A stretch of 64,000 nucleotides of DNA from assembly GCF_042665295.1 (NCBI RefSeq), contig NZ_JBHTCO010000014.1, forward strand, positions 62,001 through 126,000, given 5' to 3'. This document shows, in pieces, positions 52,598 through 61,140 of the stretch; position 1 is the first letter of the stretch; each line of letters starts with the position of its first letter. This DNA comes from Scopulibacillus_A cellulosilyticus. Lineage in GTDB: Bacteria > Bacillota > Bacilli > Bacillales > Sporolactobacillaceae. The notes beneath the pieces were generated by a model. The model saw only the letters and a program-made list of their open reading frames with translations, made no database searches and was not told the origin of the DNA. A program made the position numbers and the translations under genes.

Positions 52598-53395
52598 TTA
52601 AAGAAAACTTCTTTGCACTTTATGCCAAAAAGAATTATTTTTTAGTTTAACTGTTTTGATACGCCGTTCAGGTAAAGTTATTTTAATTTCCTCATTGGAA
52701 CGGATGCTGTAGGCTTCATTATCTAAACCGATAATCGGGTAGCTGTTATCGCCTTTTTTAATTTTTAATATCAGTTCCTTATCATCATTAAGGACAAAAG
52801 ATGATCCCAAAGTACGGAAGGTATTGTTATTAACTGAAGCAAGCTCGCTTACTTGCATGCATGGAAGCATTGGATCGATTAAAGCACCATTAACCGACTT
52901 ATTATAACCGGAGGTTCCGGACGGTGTTGCAACGATAATGCCGTCACCTTTAAATGTTTCAAAATGGAGATCATTAATATATATTTCAGCAGTAATAACC
53001 TTTATTGTTGACGTTCTAATTGAGCATTCATTTAAGCAGTAGAATTCAGTATCCCCATCAATAACGACTGAAATAATTGGATATCTTCTAACCTCTATTT
53101 CCTCAAATTGCATAGCTTCAAGCATTTTTTCTTGTTCGTCGATATGAAAATCGCAGTATATACCCAGCTGCCCGGTACTGACACCAACATAGAGGCAATC
53201 ATCGCGAAACCCGGTTTTTCTAATGGCTTGTAAAAAAGCGCCGTCTCCGCCAATGCTGGCAATAATATTCGCTTCTTCAGAGTTTTGAACCAAATTAAAT
53301 CCTTGATTTACCGCGAATTCTTTTAGTCCATCCACCTTATCTTTGATTTGCTGTGTCTCTTTGTAAAAGAAATAAAGATTGTTTCTTAGTTCCAT
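52598..53395 (-). CDS. nadK2: NAD kinase 2
   Basis: 265-aa cytoplasmic kinase making NADP from NAD and ATP. IIASIGGDGAFLQAIRKT contains the GGDG motif; FYCLNECSIRTS and VATPSGTSGYNKSVNGALIDP are the other NAD-binding motifs. It resembles B. subtilis NadK2 (PpnKB/YtdI), located after ytcJ as here. In B. subtilis sppA and yteJ follow; here ytfI is the next gene, so those two are missing. A GAGG-type site precedes the start. Confidence 0.92.
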   Translation of the reverse strand: MELRNNLYFFYKETQQIKDKVDGLKEFAVNQGFNLVQNSEEANIIASIGGDGAFLQAIRKTGFRDDCLYVGVSTGQLGIYCDFHIDEQEKMLEAMQFEEIEVRRYPIISVVIDGDTEFYCLNECSIRTSTIKVITAEIYINDLHFETFKGDGIIVATPSGTSGYNKSVNGALIDPMLPCMQVSELASVNNNTFRTLGSSFVLNDDKELILKIKKGDNSYPIIGLDNEAYSIRSNEEIKITLPERRIKTVKLKNNSFWHKVQRSFL

Positions 53396-53557
53396 TATAA
53401 GAGCCTCCTCTTAGATATCAACTACTTTCATACTATCAGATTTGTATCTTGGCAGCATTAAAACCTGCTCCAAAGAAGTGACTAGTTTTATTATAACCTA
53501 AGAAAGGTTTAATTTTAAAAAACCGGGTGATAATGAGGATAACTAATAAGAGGTAGT

Positions 53558-54211
53558 GTGTTGTCTATGCTAATGACAGTAATGGTTATAATATTTTCCT
53601 TTATTTTACTGCTTATTATACTTTGGTTTTTTGCCTTTATATCAGTTGATTTTAAAGGATTTATCAACGAATGTAATATTGACGCGGAAATTACAGTGAA
53701 ATTATGGGGCCTTACAATATTAAAAAAAACGTTAGATGATATTGATTTAAATTATTCCCCATTTAAAATGACATTAAAAAATGATAATGGACATGAACAA
53801 GCATCAATTAATAAAGAGGAGTTTAAATCTAGTTTTTCAAAAATCTTGTCAGGTTTCAAAATACTCGGAGATTTAAATCGACGATATCATATTCTTAAAT
53901 GGTTTAAAGTTAAAAACTTAAGCTGGAAAACAAAAATAGGACTTGATGATGCATCTGTTACCGGTATTTCGGTCGGTGTTATTTGGATGATTAAGATTCA
54001 ATTACTTAAGCTGGCTGATGATTGGCTGGTTTTAAAAAAAAATCCCGATATTGACGTTTCCCCAATTTATCAATCATTTGCGGCAGAATCTAAATTTTCG
54101 TGCATGATTTCTTTTAGGCTCGGGAAAGCTATCATCACAGGATATAGGATCGCGAAATATTGGAAAAGGAGGCATCATCCTGCATGTCAGAACATCCAAT
54201 ACAAGGCTTAA
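53558..54211 (+). CDS. ytfI: YtfI, DUF2953 membrane-anchored protein
   Basis: 217-aa protein with one strong N-terminal transmembrane segment (residues 5-28) and a DUF2953 domain, in which WFKVKNLSWKTKIGLDDASVTGISVG is the conserved part. Found next to ytfJ in spore formers, where the pair is linked to sporulation. Start uncertain: GTG 53558, TTG 53561 and ATG 53567 are all in frame after AGAGGT. Overlaps ytfJ by 28 bases. Confidence 0.82.
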   Translation: MLSMLMTVMVIIFSFILLLIILWFFAFISVDFKGFINECNIDAEITVKLWGLTILKKTLDDIDLNYSPFKMTLKNDNGHEQASINKEEFKSSFSKILSGFKILGDLNRRYHILKWFKVKNLSWKTKIGLDDASVTGISVGVIWMIKIQLLKLADDWLVLKKNPDIDVSPIYQSFAAESKFSCMISFRLGKAIITGYRIAKYWKRRHHPACQNIQYKA

Positions 54212-54735
54212 TGAAAACAGCTTTAGAAAGCCTTCAAGAAATGACAGATGTTAATACAATTATTGGGGATCCCATTGAAACGCCGGACGGCAATGTCATA
54301 TTAACTGTTTCAAAGGTTGGCTTTGGTTTTGCTGCCGGCGGGAGTGAATTTCAAGCAAATAATCAAAACAATAACAATAATGACAGCTACAGCGATCAGG
54401 AAAGCGGAAACCAGGGCAGTCAGCTTCCGTTTGGAGGCGGAAGCGGCGGCGGTGTCTCTATAACACCGATTGCTTTCTTAATTGTTGGACCATACGGTGT
54501 AAAAACGATTCATTTAGACAACAGCACACATTTATATGAAAAACTGCTTGATCTGGCACCGCAAGCTGTGGAAAAAATTCAGCAAATGGTATCTAATAAT
54601 CATTCAAATAATCAGTCGGAACAATCTGGTTCCAATAACTCTCAAAACAGACAGCAGCAGCAACAACAACGCGGCGGGATGTCGATGAAGCAAAGAAGAA
54701 ATAACGAACAGCAGCAAGATGATTTTTTTAACTAA
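54184..54735 (+). CDS. ytfJ: YtfJ, GerW-family sporulation protein
   Basis: 183-aa protein: N-terminal GerW domain (TIIGDPIETPDGNVILTVSKVGFGFAAGG), a glycine/asparagine linker, PIAFLIVGPYGVKTIHLD, then an Asn/Gln-rich tail. In Bacillus it is a forespore protein important for germination with L-alanine. ATG 54184 lies 14 bases after AAGGAGG; the frame also opens at 54160. Coupled to ytfI by overlap. Confidence 0.88.
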   Translation: MSEHPIQGLMKTALESLQEMTDVNTIIGDPIETPDGNVILTVSKVGFGFAAGGSEFQANNQNNNNNDSYSDQESGNQGSQLPFGGGSGGGVSITPIAFLIVGPYGVKTIHLDNSTHLYEKLLDLAPQAVEKIQQMVSNNHSNNQSEQSGSNNSQNRQQQQQQRGGMSMKQRRNNEQQQDDFFN

Positions 54736-54768
54736 CTGATTTTCCTCTGTCAGTTAGTTTTTTTATAA
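54730..54768 (+). terminator. Rho-independent terminator after ytfJ
   Basis: A 10-bp stem, AACTAACTGA (54730-54739) / TCAGTTAGTT (54750-54759), is followed by TTTTT. Confidence 0.85.
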
Positions 54769-54842
54769 GGAAGTTTGTTTGAATTTTATAGAGGGTATAA
54801 GTTATGATAAAAGCATACATAAATGATGAGGAGGAATTTAAA

Positions 54843-55340
54843 TTGGCTAAAGTGACATTTAAGGGAAATCCGGTAACACTTGCAGGGGAAGAGGTTAAAG
54901 TCGGCGACCAAGCGCCTAACTTTACAGCGTTAGATAACAACCTTTCGGAAAAGTCGTTGAATAATTATAAAGGCGTTCGTATCATCAGCGTTGTACCTTC
55001 ATTGGATACTGGCGTATGCGATGCACAAACACGACGTTTTAATGAAGAAGCGACTAAGCTTGATAATGTGTCAGTCATTACAATCAGCTGTGATTTGCCG
55101 TTTGCTCAAAAACGCTGGTGCGGCGCCAGCGGTCTTGAAAATGCGATAACGCTTTCAGACCATAGAGATCTCTCGTTTGGACAGGCGTATGGTGTTGTTA
55201 TGAAAGAACTCAGACTTTTGGCAAGAGCTGTTTTTGTCATTGACAGCGATAACAAAGTGATTTATACAGAATATGTAAGTGAAGGAACCAATCATCCAGA
55301 TTATGACAGCGCGCTTGAAGTTGCTAAAGGTGCGAAATAG
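54843..55340 (+). CDS. tpx: Thiol peroxidase
   Basis: 165-aa atypical 2-Cys peroxiredoxin reducing hydroperoxides with thioredoxin. Peroxidatic cysteine in SLDTGVCDAQTRRFNEEA, resolving cysteine in QKRWCGASG, and SDHRDLSFG before the C-terminal domain. TTG 54843 (MAKVTFKGNPVTL) is chosen because GAGGAGG lies 9 bases upstream and the N-terminus matches the family. The upstream ATG 54804 would add 13 non-family residues. Confidence 0.95.
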   Translation: MAKVTFKGNPVTLAGEEVKVGDQAPNFTALDNNLSEKSLNNYKGVRIISVVPSLDTGVCDAQTRRFNEEATKLDNVSVITISCDLPFAQKRWCGASGLENAITLSDHRDLSFGQAYGVVMKELRLLARAVFVIDSDNKVIYTEYVSEGTNHPDYDSALEVAKGAK

Positions 55341-55450
55341 TTTAAACATTCACTCCGGCGGGACATTCGTCGGAGTTTTCTTTTGCACGTTAGGTTTGTA
55401 TAAATTGGCACAAAGTAGCTAATTCGGCGCAGGGGCCAATTTTAAGTACC

Positions 55451-55515
55451 AAGTATAAGAGCAACTAAACCTCTGTCTACGCCTAACGGCTTGCCAATCG
55501 GCAAGTTTTCTTTAT
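55451..55515 (+). repeat. Hairpin-ended dispersed repeat, copy A
   Basis: A 65-base unit beginning AAGTATAAGAGCAACTA and ending in CTTGCCAATCGGCAAG (55490-55505) plus TTTTCTTT. The end matches copies at 60333 and 62314. It lies between tpx and ytxK and can terminate transcription. Confidence 0.65.
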
Positions 55516-55581
55516 TTGATTTTCTGTACATTTTATGTATTATTGTATAGGTGTAAATGTGGTGTTGCAGGAGGTTTAGCG

Positions 55582-56571
55582 ATGATGCAAAGATCTATGG
55601 TGGACCATCTTTTTAAAATTTTTGATCAATCAGCTGCATTGATTGAAAAAGAAGAGAATGTTACTTACCTGGAAGCTCTTTATTTGACTGGTGAAAATAT
55701 TTTTAATGAAAAAGTTGGCCAAAATAACTTGAGAAAAGAACTGACACCTCTTTATATTGATTTCTTTAAAGAAGGCATGTCTGCAGAGGACATTAGAAGA
55801 TCATATCAATTAGCTGTTTTAAAAGGCATGAAATCATCTACTCAATCCCAGCATCAAATGACACCTGACAGTGTTGTTATTTTTATCGGTTATCTGGTAA
55901 ACCGCCTGTTATCGACATCTGAACATTTCTCTATCCTGGATCCAACAGTCGGGACCGGTAATTTGTTAACAGGCGTTATGAATCAAAGCCATACTGATGA
56001 CATTAAAGCATATGGGGTCGAAATTGATGAGCTTCTTATTAAGTTAGCCTATACAAACGCTAATCTGCAGCAAAAGGACGTTGAGTTTTTTCATCAAGAC
56101 AGTTTGCGTCCAATGCTGATAGATCCAGTAGATATTACCGTATGTGATACTCCGGTTGGTATATATCCTGACAAGGAGAATACGGAAAGTTTTAAGCTCG
56201 GTAAAGCTCTCAAACAATCTTACAGTCATTTTCTTATGATTGAGCAAGGTTTGAAATATACTAAGCAAGCAGGTTATCTTGTTTATTTAATTCCTAATGA
56301 TTTATTTACCCAAGATGAGGATAAGATATTCCATAAATTTTTGCATGATGAAGCTGTCATATTAGGTTTATTACAGCTGCCGATATCAATGTTTCAAAAT
56401 GAAAAACATGCCAAAAGTATTTTAATCCTACAAAAAAAGGGGCCGCATGTCGTCCCTCCAAAACAAGCTTTACTTGCCGAAATGCCAAGATTTTCAAACA
56501 AAGAAGCCATGTCACAAATGATGGTTAAACTGAATGACTGGTTTCAACACCACCTGGAAACAACACAATGA
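55582..56571 (+). CDS. ytxK: YtxK, class I SAM-dependent methyltransferase-like protein
   Basis: 329-aa protein: a helical N-terminal part (residues ~1-95) then an N6-adenine-DNA-methylase-like Rossmann fold (ILDPTVGTGNLLTGVM). Where DNA methylases have NPPY/NPPF, this protein has CDTPVG, as in other YtxK proteins, so DNA methylation is doubtful. ATG 55582 follows AGGAGGT; the frame opens at 55516. It lies 27 bases before ackA, as in B. subtilis. Function unknown; related proteins matter for competence in some relatives. Confidence 0.86.
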   Translation: MMQRSMVDHLFKIFDQSAALIEKEENVTYLEALYLTGENIFNEKVGQNNLRKELTPLYIDFFKEGMSAEDIRRSYQLAVLKGMKSSTQSQHQMTPDSVVIFIGYLVNRLLSTSEHFSILDPTVGTGNLLTGVMNQSHTDDIKAYGVEIDELLIKLAYTNANLQQKDVEFFHQDSLRPMLIDPVDITVCDTPVGIYPDKENTESFKLGKALKQSYSHFLMIEQGLKYTKQAGYLVYLIPNDLFTQDEDKIFHKFLHDEAVILGLLQLPISMFQNEKHAKSILILQKKGPHVVPPKQALLAEMPRFSNKEAMSQMMVKLNDWFQHHLETTQ

Positions 56572-56598
56572 ATGTCTTCAATGAAGGGATGAAGGAAA

Positions 56599-57789
56599 TT
56601 GGCTAAGATTTTAGCGATTAATGCTGGCAGTTCATCTTTAAAATTTCAATTGTTAGAGATGCCAGAGGAAAAAGTGATTACAAAGGGACTTGTTGAAAGA
56701 ATCGGTCTGCCGAAATCAATTTTTTCAATTGAAGTTAACGGAGAAAAACAAAAAGAAGTACGGGATATTCCTGATCATGCTGAAGCTGTTAAAATTTTGT
56801 TAGATAAGCTGACAACTCTTGGTATTATTGCTTCTTTAGATGAAATTGACGGTATCGGACACCGTGTTGTTCACGGCGGGGAAATCTTTAATGATTCTGT
56901 ACTAATAACAGATGAGGTGCTTAAAGCGATTGAGGATGTTTCAGATTTAGCACCGCTTCATAATCCGGCAAATATTACAGGGATTAAAGCTTTCCAAAAA
57001 GTTTTACCAAATGTTCCGGCGGTTGCTGTATTTGATACAGCATTCCACCAAACGATGCCGGAAAAATCGTTCCTTTACAGCTTGCCTTATGAATACTATG
57101 AAAAATATGGTATTCGTAAATATGGATTTCATGGAACGTCTCATAAGTATGTGACACAGCGTGCTGCTGAGTTGCTTGAGCGTCCTCTTGAACAGTTGCG
57201 TCTTATTTCTTGTCACCTGGGTAATGGTGCAAGTATCGCAGCAGTAGAAGGGGGTAAATCGATTGATACTTCCATGGGATTTACTCCGCTCGCTGGTGTT
57301 ATGATGGGGACCCGTTCCGGAAATATTGATCCGGCCTTAATCCCATATATTATGGAAAAAACAGGACAAACTGCGGAAGAAGTCATTAATGTTCTTAATA
57401 AAAAGAGCGGATTGCTTGGTGTGTCAGGTTTCTCAAGCGACTTAAGAGATATTGAAGAGGAAGCAAGAAAAGGAAATAAACGGGCTGAATTGGCACTTGA
57501 ATCATTTGCCGGCAGAATTCATAAATATTTAGGCTCATATGCCGCTAAAATGCATGGGGTTGATGCGATTATTTTCACAGCCGGCATTGGCGAAAATAGT
57601 GACGTCGTTCGTTCTCGAGTATTAACAGGCTTGGAGTTCATGGGTGTTTACTGGGATCCTGCTCTTAACGAAGTAAGGGGAAAAGAAGCCTTTGTAAATT
57701 ATCCTCACTCACCTGTTAAAGTTATTATCATCCCGACAAATGAGGAAGTTATGATTGCAAGAGATACTGTCAGACTTGCGGGGATATAA
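56599..57789 (+). CDS. ackA: Acetate kinase
   Basis: 396-aa kinase interconverting acetyl phosphate + ADP and acetate + ATP. NAGSSSLKFQ (N-terminal phosphate loop), GHRVVHGGE, HLGNGASIAAV and FTAGIGENS are diagnostic. TTG start at 56599 after GAAGGAAA. It links overflow metabolism to the acsA/acuA/acuC acetate uptake switch at the left of the window. No cre site was found in the short gap to ytxK. Confidence 0.96.
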   Translation: MAKILAINAGSSSLKFQLLEMPEEKVITKGLVERIGLPKSIFSIEVNGEKQKEVRDIPDHAEAVKILLDKLTTLGIIASLDEIDGIGHRVVHGGEIFNDSVLITDEVLKAIEDVSDLAPLHNPANITGIKAFQKVLPNVPAVAVFDTAFHQTMPEKSFLYSLPYEYYEKYGIRKYGFHGTSHKYVTQRAAELLERPLEQLRLISCHLGNGASIAAVEGGKSIDTSMGFTPLAGVMMGTRSGNIDPALIPYIMEKTGQTAEEVINVLNKKSGLLGVSGFSSDLRDIEEEARKGNKRAELALESFAGRIHKYLGSYAAKMHGVDAIIFTAGIGENSDVVRSRVLTGLEFMGVYWDPALNEVRGKEAFVNYPHSPVKVIIIPTNEEVMIARDTVRLAGI

Positions 57790-57815
57790 TTTTAGGTAAT
57801 GAAAAAAACTTGTTT

Positions 57816-57856
57816 AAACAACCTTTTTTCGTAATGAGAAAAAAGGTTGTTTTTTG
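57816..57856. terminator. Bidirectional terminator between ackA and the HemD-like gene
   Basis: A perfect 15-bp stem, AAACAACCTTTTTTC (57816-57830) / GAAAAAAGGTTGTTT (57838-57852), followed by TTT. Confidence 0.88.
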
Positions 57857-57870
57857 TATGTATAAGCTGC

Positions 57871-58683
57871 TTAATTTTTTGCTGAAAAGTACTCTGAAAG
57901 CTTTACAATCATGGCCCCCATCCGCGGGTTTCCAGGAACGATAACTCTTTTAACGCCAAAACTTTTTAAAGTATTGCAGGTTACTTGGCCGACAGCCGCA
58001 GCTGCCACAGAATGATTTAACGCTTCGATAACTTTTTGATATGTTGAATGGTCTTTTTCAATTTGATTAAAAAATTGTTTGACTTGAATTGAACTTGTAA
58101 AGACGACTGCATCGACTTTCCCCAATGTTATTTCTTCTGCAAGGGTGTCAACTATTTGTTGTTTCGGAGGGACGTGTTCATAAGGCATAGACTGCATCAA
58201 TTCCGCATCTTGACCCTTCAGCCAATTGACGAGTTCAGGGGCGCTTTCCCCATAAAGCTGTAAAAAAACCCGTTTTCCTTTAAGTGCAGCAGAATCTAAA
58301 TTTTCAACAAGACCTTTTACTGAGCCATCCTGATCAGTTACCTCAGGAGATAAATCAAGGTTATTCAAAAATTGTATCGTTTTTTTCCCTCTTGCGGCGA
58401 GCTTGGCTTGCTTTAAAATATTGATAAACGGTTTTGTAAAATGATATTTTTCAGCAATGTCAAAAAGTGCATTAGCCCCCATGCTGGTTGTAAAAATAAT
58501 CCATTCAGGCTGGTATTCAATAAATTCTTTGATATCTTTCAATATTTCCTCTTCTTTTAGAAAACGAGTGCCTTGTGTGGAACGTATTTTTGCATGGCCG
58601 CCGTGTTTTTCGATTAGCTGACTGATTTCTTTAGACTTTCTGAAAGAAGCAAGTGCGATTGTTTTTCCTTTCAGACCTTTCAT
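57871..58683 (-). CDS. Uroporphyrinogen-III synthase (HemD) family protein
   Basis: 270-aa two-lobed HemD-fold protein. KGKTIALASFRKSKEISQLIEKHGG at the start, WIIFTTSMGANALFD and VDAVVFTSSIQVKQFF in the two lobes, and AAAAVGQVTCNTLKSFGVKRVIVP at the end are typical. ATG 58683 is preferred to 58692 because AAGGGAG directly abuts the latter. It stands away from other heme genes, so it is probably a paralogue with an unassigned role rather than the biosynthetic HemD of a hemAXCDBL operon. Confidence 0.82.
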   Translation of the reverse strand: MKGLKGKTIALASFRKSKEISQLIEKHGGHAKIRSTQGTRFLKEEEILKDIKEFIEYQPEWIIFTTSMGANALFDIAEKYHFTKPFINILKQAKLAARGKKTIQFLNNLDLSPEVTDQDGSVKGLVENLDSAALKGKRVFLQLYGESAPELVNWLKGQDAELMQSMPYEHVPPKQQIVDTLAEEITLGKVDAVVFTSSIQVKQFFNQIEKDHSTYQKVIEALNHSVAAAAVGQVTCNTLKSFGVKRVIVPGNPRMGAMIVKLSEYFSAKN

Positions 58684-58888
58684 TAATAGCATCTCCCTTT
58701 TTAAAAACGGCTAGTTTTTCTTGTTTATTTACTGTATAGAAGATATAAGAATACCGGTTATTGGGTATAAAAGATATTGTACAGGATTTTGACTCTGAAA
58801 TATAGAAATATAGATTTTCCCTTCTTTATTTCATCATCAGATAATAATCAAGTATAATGGAAGTAAAAGTTATGAAGGAGAGATAAGT

Positions 58889-59740
58889 GTGGCCTTGTCA
58901 AGTACGGAACAGGCTGTATTCTCCCAAATCGAAACTTGGGAAAAACAATTTTTTACTTATGAGCCGACTGATTTCTCGGTACTTTATCAGGAATGGGTTC
59001 GAAATCAATTAGAAAAGCTTTCGCCAAAATGGCAAAAAAGGGCTTCCTTAACCATTGATCAGCTTGTTTTTCAATTGCATGCTCTATTACAAAGTACTTC
59101 GTGGCAGCAAAATGCAAGGCTTCAGCTGATTAACGAAGGAAAAGCATTGTTGCCTGAAATTAATCATATTGAAGACATGAAACTATTAAATGTTCATCAA
59201 CTTAATTTTATTGCCCAAAAACATATTGGCAAGCAGCGGTTAATTTCAACTGTTCAAGGCGGATTAACTGGCACCGGGGGTTTTTTATTAATTGGTTTAG
59301 ATATCCCGCTGCTTTTTTCTATCCAAATGTATACGGTTCAGTTAATTGCTATGACCTATGGATATGAGGTAACATTGCCTGCCGAAATGGTAACATCGCT
59401 AAAAGTTTTTGAAATCGGTTTATTGCCAAAGAGAATAAAAAGGTCAGCCTGGCAAGAGCTTGAAGATGAAGTTATACATACAAGCGTTAACCCATATTTC
59501 TATGAAGGCCAGGATGATGTCATGAAATTATCATGGGTAGATACCGGTATTAAACAGCTTGGAAAGACAATCGTCATTTCACAATTAAAAAAGAAAATAT
59601 TACAAGGTATTCCCTTGTTAGGAATGGCTATAGGGGCAGGATTTAATTACCGTTCTACAAAACATATTACAGAAATTGCTCATCGTTTTTATCAAAAGCG
59701 TTATTTAATGGAAAAGGCGGGTGGGGAAAGTGTCGGTTGA
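58889..59740 (+). CDS. EcsC-family protein
   Basis: 283-aa protein with EcsC-family features: helical N-terminal region, then TVQGGLTGTGGFLLIGLDIPLLFSIQMYTVQLIAMTYGY (hydrophobic, residues ~125-170) and KILQGIPLLGMAIGAGFNYRSTKHITEIAHRFYQKR at the end. EcsC-like proteins are associated with ABC-exporter or secretion functions, but no ABC genes are nearby. GTG start at 58889 after AAGGAGAG. It overlaps moaB by 11 bases. Confidence 0.82.
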   Translation: MALSSTEQAVFSQIETWEKQFFTYEPTDFSVLYQEWVRNQLEKLSPKWQKRASLTIDQLVFQLHALLQSTSWQQNARLQLINEGKALLPEINHIEDMKLLNVHQLNFIAQKHIGKQRLISTVQGGLTGTGGFLLIGLDIPLLFSIQMYTVQLIAMTYGYEVTLPAEMVTSLKVFEIGLLPKRIKRSAWQELEDEVIHTSVNPYFYEGQDDVMKLSWVDTGIKQLGKTIVISQLKKKILQGIPLLGMAIGAGFNYRSTKHITEIAHRFYQKRYLMEKAGGESVG

Positions 59741-60233
59741 TGAACATAAATCTCATAAACCTGATCAATTAAGCTGCGGTGTGATTACTGTAAGCGATAC
59801 CCGCGATGTAGATACAGATAAGAGCGGCCGTTTAATTATTAATCAACTAAAGGGACAAGACTATAATATTGAATCATATGTCATTGTTAAAGATGAAGAA
59901 GTGGAAATAGAATTGTCTATTAATGAAATACTGTCACAATCTGTTGATGCATTATTAATCAATGGCGGTACAGGAATAGCAGAACGTGATGTCACCATTG
60001 AAGTGGTTAACAAACTGATTAATAAGGAGCTGCCTGGCTTCGGAGAAATTTTTAGAATGCTGAGTTACACGGAGGATATCGGGTCAGCAGCCATTTTAAG
60101 CCGGGCGACAGCCGGAATCATCGGAAAAACAGCCGTATTTTCAATGCCTGGATCATCAGGAGCTGTTAAATTAGCTATGGAAAAATTAATTATTCCAGAG
60201 TTGCCTCATATTATTCATGAATTGAATAAATAA
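59730..60233 (+). CDS. moaB: Molybdenum cofactor biosynthesis protein B
   Basis: 167-aa MoaB/MogA-fold protein. CGVITVSDTRDVDTDKSGR at the N-terminus and LLINGGTGIAERDVTIEVV plus FGEIFRMLSY are the molybdopterin-binding signature. It acts in adenylylation of molybdopterin. GTG 59730 is chosen; GTG 59721 is in frame nearby. No other moa/moe genes are in the window. It is followed by a perfect terminator. Confidence 0.92.
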   Translation: MSVDEHKSHKPDQLSCGVITVSDTRDVDTDKSGRLIINQLKGQDYNIESYVIVKDEEVEIELSINEILSQSVDALLINGGTGIAERDVTIEVVNKLINKELPGFGEIFRMLSYTEDIGSAAILSRATAGIIGKTAVFSMPGSSGAVKLAMEKLIIPELPHIIHELNK

Positions 60234-60268
60234 GCTAAATACCTGCGTGTATTTAGCTTATTTTTTGC
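60229..60268 (+). terminator. Rho-independent terminator after moaB
   Basis: A perfect 14-bp stem, AATAAGCTAAATAC (60229-60242) / GTATTTAGCTTATT (60249-60262), followed by TTTT; it overlaps the moaB stop. Confidence 0.9.
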
Positions 60269-60332
60269 ACTACCAGAAAGTATATTGGCAACGTAGAAGC
60301 AAGTCCGGCGTGGATGCCAAGATAAGGTCGAT

Positions 60333-60396
60333 AGTATAATGCAACTAGGCAGTTGCCAGCGCCTTTAAGGCTTGGCACCAGCCAAGTTTTCTTTAA
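60333..60396 (+). repeat. Hairpin-ended dispersed repeat, copy B
   Basis: Begins AGTATAATGCAACTAGGCAG and ends in CTTGGCACCAGCCAAG (60371-60386) plus TTTTCTTT. The stem carries a compensated change relative to copies A and C (CTTGCC/GGCAAG), so pairing is conserved although bases differ. Confidence 0.65.
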
Positions 60397-60680
60397 CTCG
60401 TTCTGTACCATATCCATAAGTCATTAATCGTTGAAGCCAGATCAGATATGTCACTGTTTATCTGACAGCTTTTTTCAAAATTTTCTTCTTGATTGAGTTG
60501 TTCCTGCTTACGTTCAATATTTTTTTCCAGTTGTTTAATTCGATCTGGAATTTTGCCTCTTATCTTTTCCCAAGTCAAAATCATTTGTTGTTGTGTTTCA
60601 TGATCATATGTTTCCCACTCTTTACTTAGTACTGGCACCGGAATGCCTAAGCGGCTATCATATACAAAACCGTATGACAT
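60393..60680 (-). CDS. Small conserved protein of unknown function
   Basis: 95-aa soluble protein starting MSYGFVYDSRLGIPVPVLSKEW and ending NDLWIWYRTS, with a charged, probably coiled-coil middle (RIKQLEKNIERKQEQLNQEE, residues ~47-66). The sharply conserved-looking ends resemble a small hypothetical protein I recall from other Bacillales. GGAGGGATAA precedes the start. It runs opposite to its neighbours. No function proposed. Confidence 0.75.
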   Translation of the reverse strand: MSYGFVYDSRLGIPVPVLSKEWETYDHETQQQMILTWEKIRGKIPDRIKQLEKNIERKQEQLNQEENFEKSCQINSDISDLASTINDLWIWYRTS

Positions 60681-60811
60681 GTTTATCCCTCCATACTGGC
60701 TCTAATAGCACGATATTATCATCTGTAAGGTATAAATTCTACTTTTTTAACAAAAGCTAACTGCGAAGAGCGGTAAAACTTTTTGTAAATGACTTATGAG
60801 GGGGAGTTTTA

Positions 60812-60976
60812 ATGGCAAAGGAACATAATAAACATACCGATCTCCAGTACGATCAAGATGGAGAAAATGTTATTCATCAACAGTTAACTGAGGCATATCA
60901 AAGCGGGGTTGTTGATTCTTATATTACGGATCAAAATCTTTTAACTGGTGAAGAAACAGACAAAGACGAAGAGTAA
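60812..60976 (+). CDS. Small acidic protein, DUF4025 (YozQ)-like
   Basis: 54-aa acidic protein MAKEHNKHTDLQYDQDGEN... with a QLTEAYQSGVVDSYI segment that resembles DUF4025/YozQ-type proteins. GAGGGGGAG lies 9 bases before ATG 60812 and a terminator follows the stop, so it is a real short gene. Expression in spores is the family precedent but not shown here. Confidence 0.7.
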   Translation: MAKEHNKHTDLQYDQDGENVIHQQLTEAYQSGVVDSYITDQNLLTGEETDKDEE

Positions 60977-60980
60977 TTCT

Positions 60981-61012
60981 AAGGCTATCACGAAAAAACG
61001 TGGTAGCTTTCT
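60981..61012 (+). terminator. Terminator after the small DUF4025-like gene
   Basis: AAGGCTATCACG (60981-60992) / CGTGGTAGCTTT (60999-61010), loop AAAAAA, followed by CTTACTTT. Confidence 0.75.
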
Positions 61013-61140
61013 TACTTTATTGAGCCATTTAATTCTATAACTTATCCACAGTTCACAGGGTCAGACCCCTTTAAATAAAAGACTGCCTCGTTTATAATTT
61101 TAATAGGCATATATTTAAATAAAAAGGATGGGTGAGCCCA